64,000 bases of DNA, from the NCBI RefSeq assembly GCF_020781835.1, contig NZ_JAJGNJ010000001.1, positions 372,001-436,000 of the forward strand. The letters are read 5' to 3'. Both the position numbers and the translations under genes were made by a program. This stretch comes from Microbacterium testaceum (GTDB lineage: Bacteria; Actinomycetota; Actinomycetes; Actinomycetales; Microbacteriaceae). Below, in pieces: positions 37,359 through 46,022 of this stretch. Position 1 is the stretch's first letter, and every line of letters begins with the position of its first letter. A model generated the notes under the pieces. It did not search any database. It saw only the letters and a program-made list of their open reading frames with translations, and was not told the DNA's origin.

Positions 37359-38351
37359 TTACAGCAGAGCGACCGGATTCACCGGCGACCCGACGGCACC
37401 GGTGATCGGGAGCGGCGGCGCCGAGAGCAGGAACTCCCAGCGTCCCGCGGACGCGCACGCCTCGGCGAGCGCGTCGAGGTTCCACATCTCCCCGATCGTG
37501 AGCCCGAGGTTGGGGATCACGACCTGGTGCAGCGGTTGGAAGGCCGGCACGTCGAACTCGTTCGGCCGCACCTCGAAGCCCCACGTGTCGGTGGCGATCG
37601 CGGCGATCTCCGTCCGGTGAAGCCACCCGGCGGTGGTGAGCGACAGACCGGGGGCCGGGCCTCCCGCGTAGTCACCCCACCCCTCGCGCTGCACGCGCGT
37701 GAACTGGCCGGTGCGGACGAGCACGATGTCGCCGCGGCCCACGGCCACGCCCTCCGCGGCCGCGCAGGCGTCGAGGTCGGCGGCGGTGATGGCGTAGCCG
37801 TCGGCGAGCTCGCCGGTCTCGGGCGCGAGATGGCGGCCGACGTCGAGGAGCACGCCGCGCGAGACGATGACGTCGGCGGCGTGCTCGATGCCCGTGACGA
37901 GGTCGCCGTCGCTCGTGACGACGTCGCCCGCCCGCCGCCCGTTCCAGGCGAACCCGTGGTCGAAGATGTGCCCCAGGCCGTCCCACTGCGTGGAGCACTG
38001 CAGGGGCATCGCGATGACGTCGTCGGCGCCGCCGATTCCGTGGGGGAACCCCTGGTTGCCGCGCTCGGCATCCGTCCCCGTGTCGGTCATGGTGTGCACC
38101 GGGTTCGTGCGTCGGCGCCAGCCCTTCTGGGGCCCGTCGGTGTCGAAGCGCTGCGAGAGCGAGATCGAGCGCCCCTCACGCACGAGCGCGGCGGCTTCCC
38201 GGCGCTTCGCGGCGTCGATGAAGTTGAGTGTGCCGAGCACGTCGTCCTCGCCCCAGCGTCCCCAGTTCCGGTACGCCTCGGCGCGCGCGGCGATCTCGGC
38301 CTCGGGGTTGTGCCGGTCGAGGTCGGCGGGGCTCTCGGACGGCGCGCTCAC
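37359..38351 (-). CDS. Cyclase family protein (kynurenine-formamidase-like hydrolase)
   Basis: A 330-residue member of the cyclase superfamily (PF04199), metal-dependent hydrolases that include kynurenine formamidase and isatin hydrolase. The region QWDGLGHIFDHGFAWNG (about 123-140) carries the metal-binding His and Asp residues that correspond to the usual HxGTHxD motif in a variant form. RRTNPVHTMTDTGTD precedes it. GTG 38351 overlaps the upstream stop (GTGA). A hydrolytic step on a lactone or amide of the aromatic or ring-opened intermediate is possible. Confidence 0.8.
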   Translation of the reverse strand: MSAPSESPADLDRHNPEAEIAARAEAYRNWGRWGEDDVLGTLNFIDAAKRREAAALVREGRSISLSQRFDTDGPQKGWRRRTNPVHTMTDTGTDAERGNQGFPHGIGGADDVIAMPLQCSTQWDGLGHIFDHGFAWNGRRAGDVVTSDGDLVTGIEHAADVIVSRGVLLDVGRHLAPETGELADGYAITAADLDACAAAEGVAVGRGDIVLVRTGQFTRVQREGWGDYAGGPAPGLSLTTAGWLHRTEIAAIATDTWGFEVRPNEFDVPAFQPLHQVVIPNLGLTIGEMWNLDALAEACASAGRWEFLLSAPPLPITGAVGSPVNPVALL

Positions 38352-39298
38352 GCGACCTCCTCCGCGACGCACCGGACGGTCTGCGTGCCCAGCACCCCGA
38401 TCGTCCCGGCCATGACGTCGCCGTCGCGCAGGAACCTCTTCCAGTGCTGTCCGTTACCGGCCGGACTCCCGGTGAGCAGCAGATCGCCCGGCAGCAGCGG
38501 ATGGGTCTGGGATGCCGCCGAGATCAGTGCCGGCACATCGAAGAGAAGATCGGAGGTGTTGGCATCCTGCATCACCTGTCCGTTGAGTTCGAGCCGCACC
38601 GGGGTGTCCGCGGGGTCGACGAACGCGGCGGGCACGAGGAGCGGACCGGTGGGCAGGAATCCCGGCGCGTTCTTCGCCCGGTACCAGTCGGTGCCGATCT
38701 CCTTCATGTCCGCGCGGAAGACCAGGTCGCGCGTGGTGATGTCGTTGACGATCGTGTACCCGGCGACGTGGTCGAGCGCCTCCTCGCGTGAGACGCGGAA
38801 CGCCTCGCGTCCGATGACGACCGCGAGCTCGAGCTCCCAGTCGTGCACCTCGCTGTAGCTCGGCAGCACGAGCGGCACGTCGTCGCCGACGACGCACGCC
38901 GTGAGACCGATGAAGAAGTACGGCTCGCCGCTGCGGGCGCGCTCGTCCATCATGTCGGCCGCGAAGGCGCGGGCCTCCTCGGGCGTGCGGTCGGTGTTCT
39001 GCGTCAGACCCGCCGCCACGAGCTCGATGACGTGCTGGCGGTAGTTGGCGCCGGTCTGCAGCACCTGCCGCGGCTCGACGGGGGCCGTGAGAGTGACCTC
39101 CGAGAGCGGATGCCACTCCCCCGGCGCGCCGACCAGAGCCGCGATGCGCTCCCAGTCGGGGGCGGCCAGGAAATCGTTCAGGCCGCCACCGAGCTCCTCC
39201 GCGCCGAGGGGACGGATGCGGTCGTCGGCCACGAGGCCGACGTGCACGGCATCCCCTCGGCGGAAGCGCGCGAGAGCGTAGGGGGCGATCGCCACCAT
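38348..39298 (-). CDS. Fumarylacetoacetate hydrolase family protein (copy 2)
   Basis: A 316-residue FAH-superfamily enzyme, similar in layout to 2-oxohepta-3-ene-dioate hydratases/decarboxylases (HpaG-like). GANYRQHVIEL (about 83) and HDWELELAVVIG (about 160, metal Glu-x-Glu) are present, followed by NDITTRDLVF and GSPAGNGQHWKRFL. Its ATG overlaps the dioxygenase stop by one base (TGATG). Adjacent to a homoprotocatechuate-type dioxygenase, it is the natural candidate for processing the ring-fission product. Confidence 0.88.
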   Translation of the reverse strand: MVAIAPYALARFRRGDAVHVGLVADDRIRPLGAEELGGGLNDFLAAPDWERIAALVGAPGEWHPLSEVTLTAPVEPRQVLQTGANYRQHVIELVAAGLTQNTDRTPEEARAFAADMMDERARSGEPYFFIGLTACVVGDDVPLVLPSYSEVHDWELELAVVIGREAFRVSREEALDHVAGYTIVNDITTRDLVFRADMKEIGTDWYRAKNAPGFLPTGPLLVPAAFVDPADTPVRLELNGQVMQDANTSDLLFDVPALISAASQTHPLLPGDLLLTGSPAGNGQHWKRFLRDGDVMAGTIGVLGTQTVRCVAEEVA

Positions 39299-40314
39299 CA
39301 ACCCCGGCCCTGCACGGCGTAGGGGTTGAGCAGGGCTTCCTTGATCTCGTCGGGCACGCCCTCCTCCGTCGCGCTGGGGCCGTCGGCGGGCGGGAACGAC
39401 TCCGTCATCGACATCGGCATGGCACCGTTGCGGTACATGTTGTTCGAGCCGAGCGAGGGCTTCCAGGTGTTCGCCTCCCAGTCGGGGACGTAGTTGCGGT
39501 AGCCGCCGGTGTTCAGCTCGATGCGCAGCGTCGACGGCTCGCGGTAGTAGAGGAAGGTCTGCTCGCCGATGCCGTGGATGTTGGGGCCGTACTCGATCGG
39601 GATGCCGTTCTCCATGAGGGTGTCCGCGGCGATGAGCAGCTCCTCGCGGGTGTCGACCCAGAAGGCGAAGTGGTTGATGCGGCCGGCGCGCGTCGAGCCG
39701 TCGAGGACGACACCGAGGTCGTGCGACTTCTCGTTGGTGGTCAGCACCGAGAACACCGAGATGGGGGCCTCGTCCAGGACGGTGCGCGCCATGAAGCGGA
39801 AGCCGAGGGTGTCGACGTACCACTGCACGAACGCGTCGACGTTGCTGGTCGCGACGGTGACGTGGTCGAGCTGACGGGGAGCGCCGGCGACCGAGCTGCG
39901 CTTCTCGGGACGGTCCGGGAAGATCGACGCGGTGTGCGGCTCAGGGCGGTGGCGCTCGACGTCCCAGTGCAGCGTCATGCTGTGACCGAACGGGCCGGTG
40001 AAGCGGTAGGCGCGACCGATGCCGCGGCCCTCGAACCACTCGCCCTGGATGCCGGCCGCCTCCACGCGCTTCGCGGCCTCCTCGAGCGCCTCGGCCGACG
40101 AGGTGCGCCAGGCCATGGTGTCGAGCGCGGGCTCGTCGCCGCGGACGACGACGAGGGAGTAGGAGTAGTAGTCGCCCCAGCAGCGGAGGTAAACGCGGTC
40201 GTCCTCACGCGCGACTTCGGTCAGACCCACGCGATTGACGTAGAAGTCAACCGAGGCATCGACGTCGGGCGTCGTGACCGCAACGAAGGACAGGTGCGAG
40301 AGAAGCTTGATCAT
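39298..40314 (-). CDS. Extradiol ring-cleavage dioxygenase (homoprotocatechuate 2,3-dioxygenase type)
   Basis: A 338-residue two-domain vicinal-oxygen-chelate dioxygenase that opens a catechol ring next to the two hydroxyls with Fe(II) or Mn(II). Metal ligands are His151 (DHVTVAT), His215 (INHFAFWV) and Glu266 (LRIELN). The second-sphere His198 (KSHDLG) and Tyr256/257 (FLYYREP) correspond to His200 and Tyr257 of homoprotocatechuate 2,3-dioxygenase, pointing to that subgroup. AAAGGA stands about 7 nt before the ATG. It is the first gene of an operon leading to two FAH proteins, a cyclase, a monooxygenase, an amidohydrolase and an SDR. Confidence 0.92.
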   Translation of the reverse strand: MIKLLSHLSFVAVTTPDVDASVDFYVNRVGLTEVAREDDRVYLRCWGDYYSYSLVVVRGDEPALDTMAWRTSSAEALEEAAKRVEAAGIQGEWFEGRGIGRAYRFTGPFGHSMTLHWDVERHRPEPHTASIFPDRPEKRSSVAGAPRQLDHVTVATSNVDAFVQWYVDTLGFRFMARTVLDEAPISVFSVLTTNEKSHDLGVVLDGSTRAGRINHFAFWVDTREELLIAADTLMENGIPIEYGPNIHGIGEQTFLYYREPSTLRIELNTGGYRNYVPDWEANTWKPSLGSNNMYRNGAMPMSMTESFPPADGPSATEEGVPDEIKEALLNPYAVQGRG

Positions 40315-40419
40315 CTTCGATCCTTTCGGGGAATCGGGCCGTTCCGACTCTTCTTCCACTATCTGACCGAAGTCGGTATCAGGGAAGCCGATCCTGTGGA
40401 TGCCGAGTATCGACCCGAC
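40315..40419 (-). promoter_or_regulatory. Upstream region of the ring-cleavage operon
   Basis: A 105-bp gap on the operon strand. It contains ACCGA-CT-TCGGT as a short inverted repeat next to a possible -10 GATAGT, with a weak TTCCCT 17 bp upstream. An internal promoter is plausible but not certain. Confidence 0.35.
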
Positions 40420-41160
40420 TTATTCCACCCCGAGGATCTCGTCGTCGTGCGCGAGCGCGTCCAGGTCGTCGAGCCGGACGCCCGCACCGATGGCATCCCG
40501 AAGTCTGCGAAGGGCCACGCGCTCGGCCGCCTCTCGTCTCGGAGGCGCGATCCGCCGGCCCTCGGCGTCGTCGGTCTCGACGTGGATGGTCGCCGCCGCG
40601 GAGTCGAGCCGCACCTCCACGCGCCGGGGGCCCAGCGCGATCGCCGTCAGCGCGTCACCGACCGCCGATCCACCCAGGGCTCTCGTGACACTGACTCCCA
40701 CCGACCCCTGGACGAGCGCCAGCGTGTCGGCGGTCGGCGTCGCCGCGTGGGCGAGGACGTCGAGCGGCCCTCCGGCGAGCACCCGCGCCCAGCCCACGGC
40801 GTCGCGCAGAATCACCGCCGCCTCGGACGCCGACCCCCACGCGTCGACCACCACGTGCGCCGCGGGCACCGACGCGACGGCGTCGACCACGTCCGCCCGC
40901 AGCCGACGGCGGGCGACGACGACCGGCAGCGCCAGCGCCCGCAGTCGCTCGTGGGCCGCGGCGGGTGCGGGCTGCGGCTCATCCACCACCACCCCGAGCG
41001 TGTCGGTCAGCCGTTCCAGACGGTCCCACCAGGCGCCGCGGCCGTCGACGACCCGGAGGACGCCGGTCTCGTCGGCATCCGCCAGGCGCACGAGCGGGGC
41101 GAGCTCGGCGACGGCCGCCCGATAGGCGGCGAGGTCGGTCCACACGGGCAGCGCGCTCAT
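40420..41160 (-). CDS. Hypothetical protein coupled to an oxidoreductase
   Basis: A 246-residue protein that I do not recognise. It begins SALPVWTDLAAYRAAVAELA and has a central alternating region (HVVVDAWGSASEAAVILRDAVGWARVLAGGPLD, about 105-138), which suggests an alpha/beta fold, but lacks a recognisable nucleotide-binding motif. No signal peptide or membrane helix. The start at 41160 overlaps the stop of the Gfo/Idh/MocA gene, so it is made with it and may be its partner. Confidence 0.7.
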   Translation of the reverse strand: MSALPVWTDLAAYRAAVAELAPLVRLADADETGVLRVVDGRGAWWDRLERLTDTLGVVVDEPQPAPAAAHERLRALALPVVVARRRLRADVVDAVASVPAAHVVVDAWGSASEAAVILRDAVGWARVLAGGPLDVLAHAATPTADTLALVQGSVGVSVTRALGGSAVGDALTAIALGPRRVEVRLDSAAATIHVETDDAEGRRIAPPRREAAERVALRRLRDAIGAGVRLDDLDALAHDDEILGVE

Positions 41161-42203
41161 GCGTCTCCTCCCGCCCGCACCGCAGCGGCGGCGCCGTCGG
41201 CCACGGCGATGACGAACGCGGCATCCGCGCGCAGCTCGTCGTACTCCATCGCCGTCTCACCCCGCAGCAGAGCCGCGAGCGCGCGCCACTCCGCGTCGTA
41301 TCCGTCGCGTCGGTCGATGGGGTAGATCGTCTGGATGCCGCGTCCGTCGCGGACCGTGGTTCGCGCGCTGCCCGCGTGCACGAACGGCGGCGGGAACTCG
41401 ACGTCGATGCGTGCGCCGTCGGTCGCGATGGTGACACGCCACAGCGAGTCCGCACCATCGGGACCCATGACGGCGGTGAAGCGCACGACCGCGTCGGGCG
41501 ATCGGAGGGCGAGATCGAACCCGATCGGGGCGACCGGCCGCGCCCACACGACCTCGGTCGCATCGGGCACGAGGTCGCGCACGAGCGGCAGGTCGTGCAC
41601 CGCGAGCCCGACGACGAGCTGTCGCACGATGTGCGCGTTCAGCTCGCGGTCGCCCGGGTCGATCGGCGGGCGGGTGGGCCCGGGCGCCGCCGGGAGCGGC
41701 GCGCCCGTGACGAGCTGGTGGTACCGGCCGTTCGGGGCGAGGGAGAGGGTCACCGACACCGACCGCACGCGGTCCCGCGTGGCGTGCAGGTGGTGCGTCG
41801 CGCGTGACCACGCGGGATCGAACAGATGATTCGTGCCGACCACCAGGAGCGCGCCGGCGTCGGCGCACTCGGCGACGATCCGGTCGGCGTCCTCGATCGT
41901 GGTGGCGAGGGGCTTCTCGCAGAAGATGGCGCGGCGACCGGCCGCGAGGCTCGCGCGGACGTGCGCGGCGTGCTGGTCGGGCGGGCTGCAGACCGCGACG
42001 ACCTCGACCTCGGCGTCGACCAGCAGATCGTCGACCCCGGTCGAGGAGCGCGCACCGAAGCGTTCAGCGATCGCGGCGGCGCGCCCGCTGCCGCCGTCGC
42101 TGACGTGCACGAGTCGGAAGTCGCCGGAGGTCCGCGCCAGCGTGGGGGCGTGCAACGCCGCGACGCCGGGCCCCGCCCCGATGATGCCCACACCCCAGGT
42201 CAT
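41157..42203 (-). CDS. Gfo/Idh/MocA family oxidoreductase (copy 1)
   Basis: A 348-residue NAD(P)-dependent dehydrogenase. The N-terminal Rossmann motif is VGIIGAGPGVAAL (about 5-16), and the conserved EKPLA (about 97) carries the catalytic Lys. The C-terminal domain contains HDLPLVRDLVP. GGAG stands 4 nt before the ATG. It probably reduces or oxidises a keto-sugar released by deglycosylation. It is divergent from the ROK regulator, an arrangement usual for a regulator and its target. Confidence 0.88.
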   Translation of the reverse strand: MTWGVGIIGAGPGVAALHAPTLARTSGDFRLVHVSDGGSGRAAAIAERFGARSSTGVDDLLVDAEVEVVAVCSPPDQHAAHVRASLAAGRRAIFCEKPLATTIEDADRIVAECADAGALLVVGTNHLFDPAWSRATHHLHATRDRVRSVSVTLSLAPNGRYHQLVTGAPLPAAPGPTRPPIDPGDRELNAHIVRQLVVGLAVHDLPLVRDLVPDATEVVWARPVAPIGFDLALRSPDAVVRFTAVMGPDGADSLWRVTIATDGARIDVEFPPPFVHAGSARTTVRDGRGIQTIYPIDRRDGYDAEWRALAALLRGETAMEYDELRADAAFVIAVADGAAAAVRAGGDA

Positions 42204-42241
42204 GTCGCTCCTTCGCGCCACTTCAGCCCGAAAGAAACTGA

Positions 42242-42266
42242 AGTTCGAGACGAATGAACTATAGAT
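42242..42266. promoter_or_regulatory. Candidate operator/promoter between Gfo/Idh/MocA gene and ROK gene
   Basis: AGTTC-N9-GAACT (42242-42260) is an inverted repeat directly followed by the -10-like TATAGAT (42260-42266) reading towards the ROK gene. Confidence 0.45.
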
Positions 42267-42312
42267 GACCGGGAACCAGGAACGAAGAGCGTCCCCTGTG
42301 TGAAGATCGAGC

Positions 42313-43587
42313 ATGGCCAACGTCTCCACTCTTCGCTTCGGCGCACAGACCGACGAGGTCACGAGCCTGCTGCGGATCGTCAACATGGTCCGACTCGGCG
42401 AGGCGGTGACGCGTCCCGAGATCGGTCGCGTCACGGGGCTCGGTCGCGGCGTCGTGACCCAGCGCGTCGATCGCGCCGTCGAGATGGGCTTCCTCGAGGA
42501 TGCCGAGTACGCCCCCTCGTCCGGCGGGCGGGCCCCGCGCACGCTCCGCTTCCGCGCCGAGCGCGGACGCATCGTCGTGTGCGCGCTCGGCGGGCTGCAC
42601 ATCCACGTGGGCGTCACCGACCTCGACGGCGAGATCCGCGCGGAGGCGCACCGCGTGTGGGACATCTCCCGCGGTCCCGACGAGACGCTCTCGGTCGCGA
42701 CGACGATGGTCGACGAACTTCTCGAGGCCGACGAGAATCCTCCGGTCTGGGCCGTGGTCGTGGGCCTCCCCGGCCCGGTCGATTTCGAGACCGGTCGCCC
42801 GGTCGCGCCGCCGATCATGCCCGGATGGAACAACTTCGACGTCCGTTCCCGCTTCGAGGAGCGATACTCGGCGCCGGTCTGGGTCGACAACGACGTCAAC
42901 CTGCTCGCCGCCGGCGAGCGGGCGCGCCGGCGGGAGGACACGCCCGACCTCATCTACTGCAAGGTGGGCACCGGCATCGGCGCCGGGCTCGTGTCGCACG
43001 GCCGCCTGCACCGCGGGGCGAACGGCGCCGCGGGCGACATGGGGCACGTCCGCGTTCCCGGGGCGCAGCAGCAGTGCCGGTGCGGGAAGGTCGGATGCCT
43101 CGAAGCCGTCGCGGGCGGCTGGGCCCTCGTGCGCGACGCGCGCGAAGCGGTCGCGGCCGGTGGCACCGGCGCGATCGCCGACATCCTCGCCTCGGGCGCC
43201 GAGCTGAGCCCCGAAGACATCTCGAAGGCTGCCGAGCGGGGCGACGCCCTGGCGATCTCCCTCATCCAGGCCTCCGCCCGGCAGGTCGGCGAGGCGGTCG
43301 CCGCCCTCGTGAACATGTTCAACCCGAGCGTCATCGTCGTCGGAGGCGCCGTCGCGGCGGCAGGCGAACTGTTCCTCGCCGAGGTGCGCCACCGCGTGTA
43401 CGAGCTCTCGCTGCCGCTCGCGACGCGCGACCTGTCGATCGTGACGAGTGTCAACGACGCGCGCGAACCGCTGCGCGGTGGCGTGGATCTCGCTCGCGAA
43501 CAGCTGTTCGAGGCGGTCTTCCCCCGCTGGTTCGCGGAGGGCCGCCCGACGCTCGCCGCGATCCGCGGTGAGGCGATCTCGGCGTGA
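42313..43587 (+). CDS. ROK family transcriptional regulator
   Basis: A 424-residue sugar-responsive regulator. A winged HTH occupies about 15-75 (TRPEIGRVTGLGRGVVTQRVDRAVEMGFL) and the ROK domain follows. The zinc site CRCGKVGC (Cys255, 257, 262) is complete and GDMGHV provides the His245 ligand. DNDVN and the Gly-rich GTGIGAGL are the sugar/ATP fold motifs. It sits between a divergent Gfo/Idh/MocA gene and the beta3-alpha3 operon, so it is the best candidate to regulate both, with a sugar or anhydro-sugar as ligand. Confidence 0.92.
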   Translation: MANVSTLRFGAQTDEVTSLLRIVNMVRLGEAVTRPEIGRVTGLGRGVVTQRVDRAVEMGFLEDAEYAPSSGGRAPRTLRFRAERGRIVVCALGGLHIHVGVTDLDGEIRAEAHRVWDISRGPDETLSVATTMVDELLEADENPPVWAVVVGLPGPVDFETGRPVAPPIMPGWNNFDVRSRFEERYSAPVWVDNDVNLLAAGERARRREDTPDLIYCKVGTGIGAGLVSHGRLHRGANGAAGDMGHVRVPGAQQQCRCGKVGCLEAVAGGWALVRDAREAVAAGGTGAIADILASGAELSPEDISKAAERGDALAISLIQASARQVGEAVAALVNMFNPSVIVVGGAVAAAGELFLAEVRHRVYELSLPLATRDLSIVTSVNDAREPLRGGVDLAREQLFEAVFPRWFAEGRPTLAAIRGEAISA

Positions 43588-43599
43588 TACTTCTTCCTA

Positions 43600-43625
43600 T
43601 TTGCGACATTAGTCGGTAGCTTCAG
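43600..43625 (+). promoter_or_regulatory. Promoter region of the beta3-alpha3-isomerase operon
   Basis: CGACATTA (43604-43611), then GTCG and GTAG, lead to the -10-like TAGCTT (43620-43622 extended into the next bases). CGAC-ATTA-GTCG is also a small inverted repeat. The same words occur before the beta1 gene and the MFS-GMC operon. Confidence 0.55.
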
Positions 43626-43630
43626 GACCT

Positions 43631-44044
43631 ATGGTCCTCACCGCGCTGCGCGACGATGCGCTGCACGCCCTCCCCGACGGGTATGCGCTCCGCCTGTCCC
43701 TGCCCTGGATCCGCTCGCTGCCCCTCGCCGGCCTCGTCGACCCGGAGGTGCGCATCGACGGGCGATCGACCCCGGCGGCCGTGACGCTCGGCGACCGCCG
43801 CGTCGGCCCCGCCGATCTCGGAGCCGAGACCCTCTGGTGGCACCTGCAGGACCGCGTCGCGCTGCACGTGACGGATGCCGCGAGCCCTGGCATCCACGAG
43901 GTGTCGGTGTCGTTCCATCTCGAGGTTCCCTACCTCGAGAGCGGGCCCGACGGCCCCCTGCGGCTTCCCTTCTTCTTCACCCGCCCGCTGGACACCGAGA
44001 CGCCGACGACGGGCGTCTCGCGCGACGTCGGGAGCCCCGAATGA
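43631..44044 (+). CDS. DUF6379-like protein, C-glycoside deglycosidase beta subunit (beta3)
   Basis: A 137-residue beta-sandwich protein of the DUF6379 type, which forms the small subunit of C-glycoside deglycosidases. The family mark is the stretch LRLSLPWIRSLPLAGLVDPEV (about 20-41), equivalent to LPWYRSLW and LPWYRALP in the other two copies. It carries no obvious catalytic residues; in known enzymes it supports the alpha subunit. The stop overlaps the alpha3 start (ATGA), so the pair should be made together, yet alpha3 is interrupted. Confidence 0.8.
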   Translation: MVLTALRDDALHALPDGYALRLSLPWIRSLPLAGLVDPEVRIDGRSTPAAVTLGDRRVGPADLGAETLWWHLQDRVALHVTDAASPGIHEVSVSFHLEVPYLESGPDGPLRLPFFFTRPLDTETPTTGVSRDVGSPE

Positions 44045-45060
44045 CCGGCCTCCCCGCGAACTGGACGCTCTCGGCGAGCGCGTTCAACCTCACGCCGGAG
44101 ATGCTCCGCGCGGAACGCACGGCCCCCGACCTCGCGCTCACGCTGGTCGAGCGCGGCCTCGCCTCCGCGATCGAGGTGGAACTGGGGCAACTGTGGCGCG
44201 GCTACCCCGCGGCCACGCCGGACGAGGCCCGCAGCCTGCGCGACCGGCTCGACGCGGTCGGCGGGCGCGTGAGCATCGTCGGTCTCAGCATCGACGAGTG
44301 GGACGGCCATCGTCGCCGTGACGACGACGAACGGCTCGCGTTCCTCGAGCCGCAGTTGCGCACCTCCGCCGCGCTCGGCGCGCACGGCGTACGCCTCCCT
44401 CTCGGACAGGCCGGCGAGCTCCTCGAGCGCACGCTCCCACTGCTCGAAGAACTCGACCTCGTCCTGTACGAGGAGGCGCAGGGACACTAGACCCCGGCTG
44501 CGATGCCCGCGGCGTACGCGCGGATCACCGAGATCGACAGCCCGCGGATCCGCCTGCTGCTCGACATCAGCATGCTCATGCCTGCACTCCCCGTGACCTA
44601 CCTCGACGAGCTTTCCCGCGGCGGCATCGACCCCGCCCTCGTCGCGCTCCTCACCGACCATTGGCGCGAGCCCGAGACGCACGGGGCGGTCCTCGACTAC
44701 CTGCGGTCGGGACGGGTGCCGGGACCGGTGCACACGCTCTACATGAACCTGCTCGTGCGGTTCGGGCGCTCCGGCATCGCCGACGTGGCATCCGTCCTGC
44801 CCCTGCTCGAGGGCGTGCACCTGAAGTTCTGGGACCTCGACGACGCCGACGGACGCATCACGCGGCCGATCCGCGACCTCGGCGAGGCGCTCCGCCGTAC
44901 CGACTACGTCGGCACGCTCTGCAGCGAGTGGGGCGGCCAGGAGTGGCTGGACGACGACCCGTGGGACACGACGCGCCGCCACCTCGATCTAGCCCGAGAG
45001 ACCTTGACCGACCGACCGACCCGCGACGACGCGGACCTCCAGGAAGCGAGAACCCGATGA
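44041..45060 (+). pseudogene. C-glycoside deglycosidase alpha-like TIM barrel (alpha3), broken by an in-frame amber codon
   Basis: One continuous 339-codon frame of the sugar-phosphate-isomerase fold, the size expected for a deglycosidase alpha subunit, is split by TAG at codon 150 (44488-44490). Metal-ligand positions survive on both sides: Glu in LVLYEE before it, Asp in RLLLDISMLMPA, His in VHLKFWD and Glu in LCSEWGGQEW after it. The codon follows CAGGGACAC and precedes ACCCCG. A CAG-to-TAG change (one base) would explain it. The downstream part can start at ATG 44503 but has no Shine-Dalgarno and would lack the first ligand. It may be an inactive gene, or a sequencing error. Confidence 0.85.
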
Positions 45061-46022
45061 CCACCGACCGCCCTCCCCTCAAGTGGAGCTACATGGACCA
45101 CTGGCGCGCCCAGGGTCCGGCCGGCCCCTACGACCAGTGGCAGTCGCGCCTGGCGATGAAGCGGTTCCTGCAGCAGGTCGCCGCTGTCGGCTTCGACGCG
45201 ATCGACACGTTCGATTTCCGTATCTGGCAGATCTTCGAGCAGTACGGCTCCGTGGCGAACTACCAGGAGTTCGTGCAGGAGCAGGGGCTCGAGCGCATCG
45301 TCAACACCTTCCACGGCGTCTACTACACGCCCGACCGCTACGCGCCCGAGGTTCCGGCGACGCACGGGACGATCCTGGAGGACTTCCAGCGGACGCTGGA
45401 CATGTGGTCCGGCATCCAGCTCGACAACATCATCGTCATGCCAGGATCGCGCTACTTCGATGAGGCCGGCGTGCCCGACGACGGGCTCAAGCACGCCGCC
45501 GACATCTGGGGCAAGGTCGGCGAGCTCACGCAGCAGTACGGCGTGAACCTCACGTGCCACCACGAGTTCTACGCCGGCATCCGCACGCGCGACCAGATCG
45601 ACCGCTTCTACTCCTACGCCGACCCGCGCTACGTGAAGTTCTTCGTCGACACCGCGCAGCACTGCATCGCCGACGTCGACCCCGTCGACGTGTACGAGAA
45701 GCACCACGAGCGCGTGACGGGCTTCCACTTCAAGGACACCCGCTTCACAGACACCAACGAGGACTACCGGATGTTCCCGGATGCCGAGGTCTCGGCGAAG
45801 ACCACCGAGAAGTGGTTCTACGAGATGGGCACCGACGAAGGGCTCGTCGACTTCGAGGCGATGATGCGCTCGGTCCGCGACCACGGGTACACCGGCTGGA
45901 TCAGCGTCGAACACGACAAGGCCGACAAGCTCGGCGGCGACTACTCCGAGAGCACCGCGATCTCGCGCTGGTACGCCAAGAACGTGCTGGACGGCATCTA
46001 CAACGAGGAGGTGGCGCGATGA
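45057..46022 (+). CDS. Sugar phosphate isomerase/epimerase family protein
   Basis: A 321-residue xylose-isomerase-like TIM barrel. Metal-ligand candidates are Glu in CHHEFYAG (about 165), Asp in KFFVDTAQH (about 195), His in GFHFKDTRF (about 225) and Glu in ISVEHDKA (about 285). The start overlaps the alpha3 stop by 4 bp and its own stop overlaps the next gene by 4 bp. Expected role is isomerisation or epimerisation of the keto- or anhydro-sugar released from the glycoside; the substrate is not known. Confidence 0.85.
   Translation: MTTDRPPLKWSYMDHWRAQGPAGPYDQWQSRLAMKRFLQQVAAVGFDAIDTFDFRIWQIFEQYGSVANYQEFVQEQGLERIVNTFHGVYYTPDRYAPEVPATHGTILEDFQRTLDMWSGIQLDNIIVMPGSRYFDEAGVPDDGLKHAADIWGKVGELTQQYGVNLTCHHEFYAGIRTRDQIDRFYSYADPRYVKFFVDTAQHCIADVDPVDVYEKHHERVTGFHFKDTRFTDTNEDYRMFPDAEVSAKTTEKWFYEMGTDEGLVDFEAMMRSVRDHGYTGWISVEHDKADKLGGDYSESTAISRWYAKNVLDGIYNEEVAR

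Noticed and set aside
44488..44490. Pyrrolysine or programmed read-through at the amber codon
   Set aside because: No pyl genes, suppressor tRNA or read-through context are visible, and paralogues alpha1 and alpha2 do not use an amber codon; simple mutation or sequence error is more likely.
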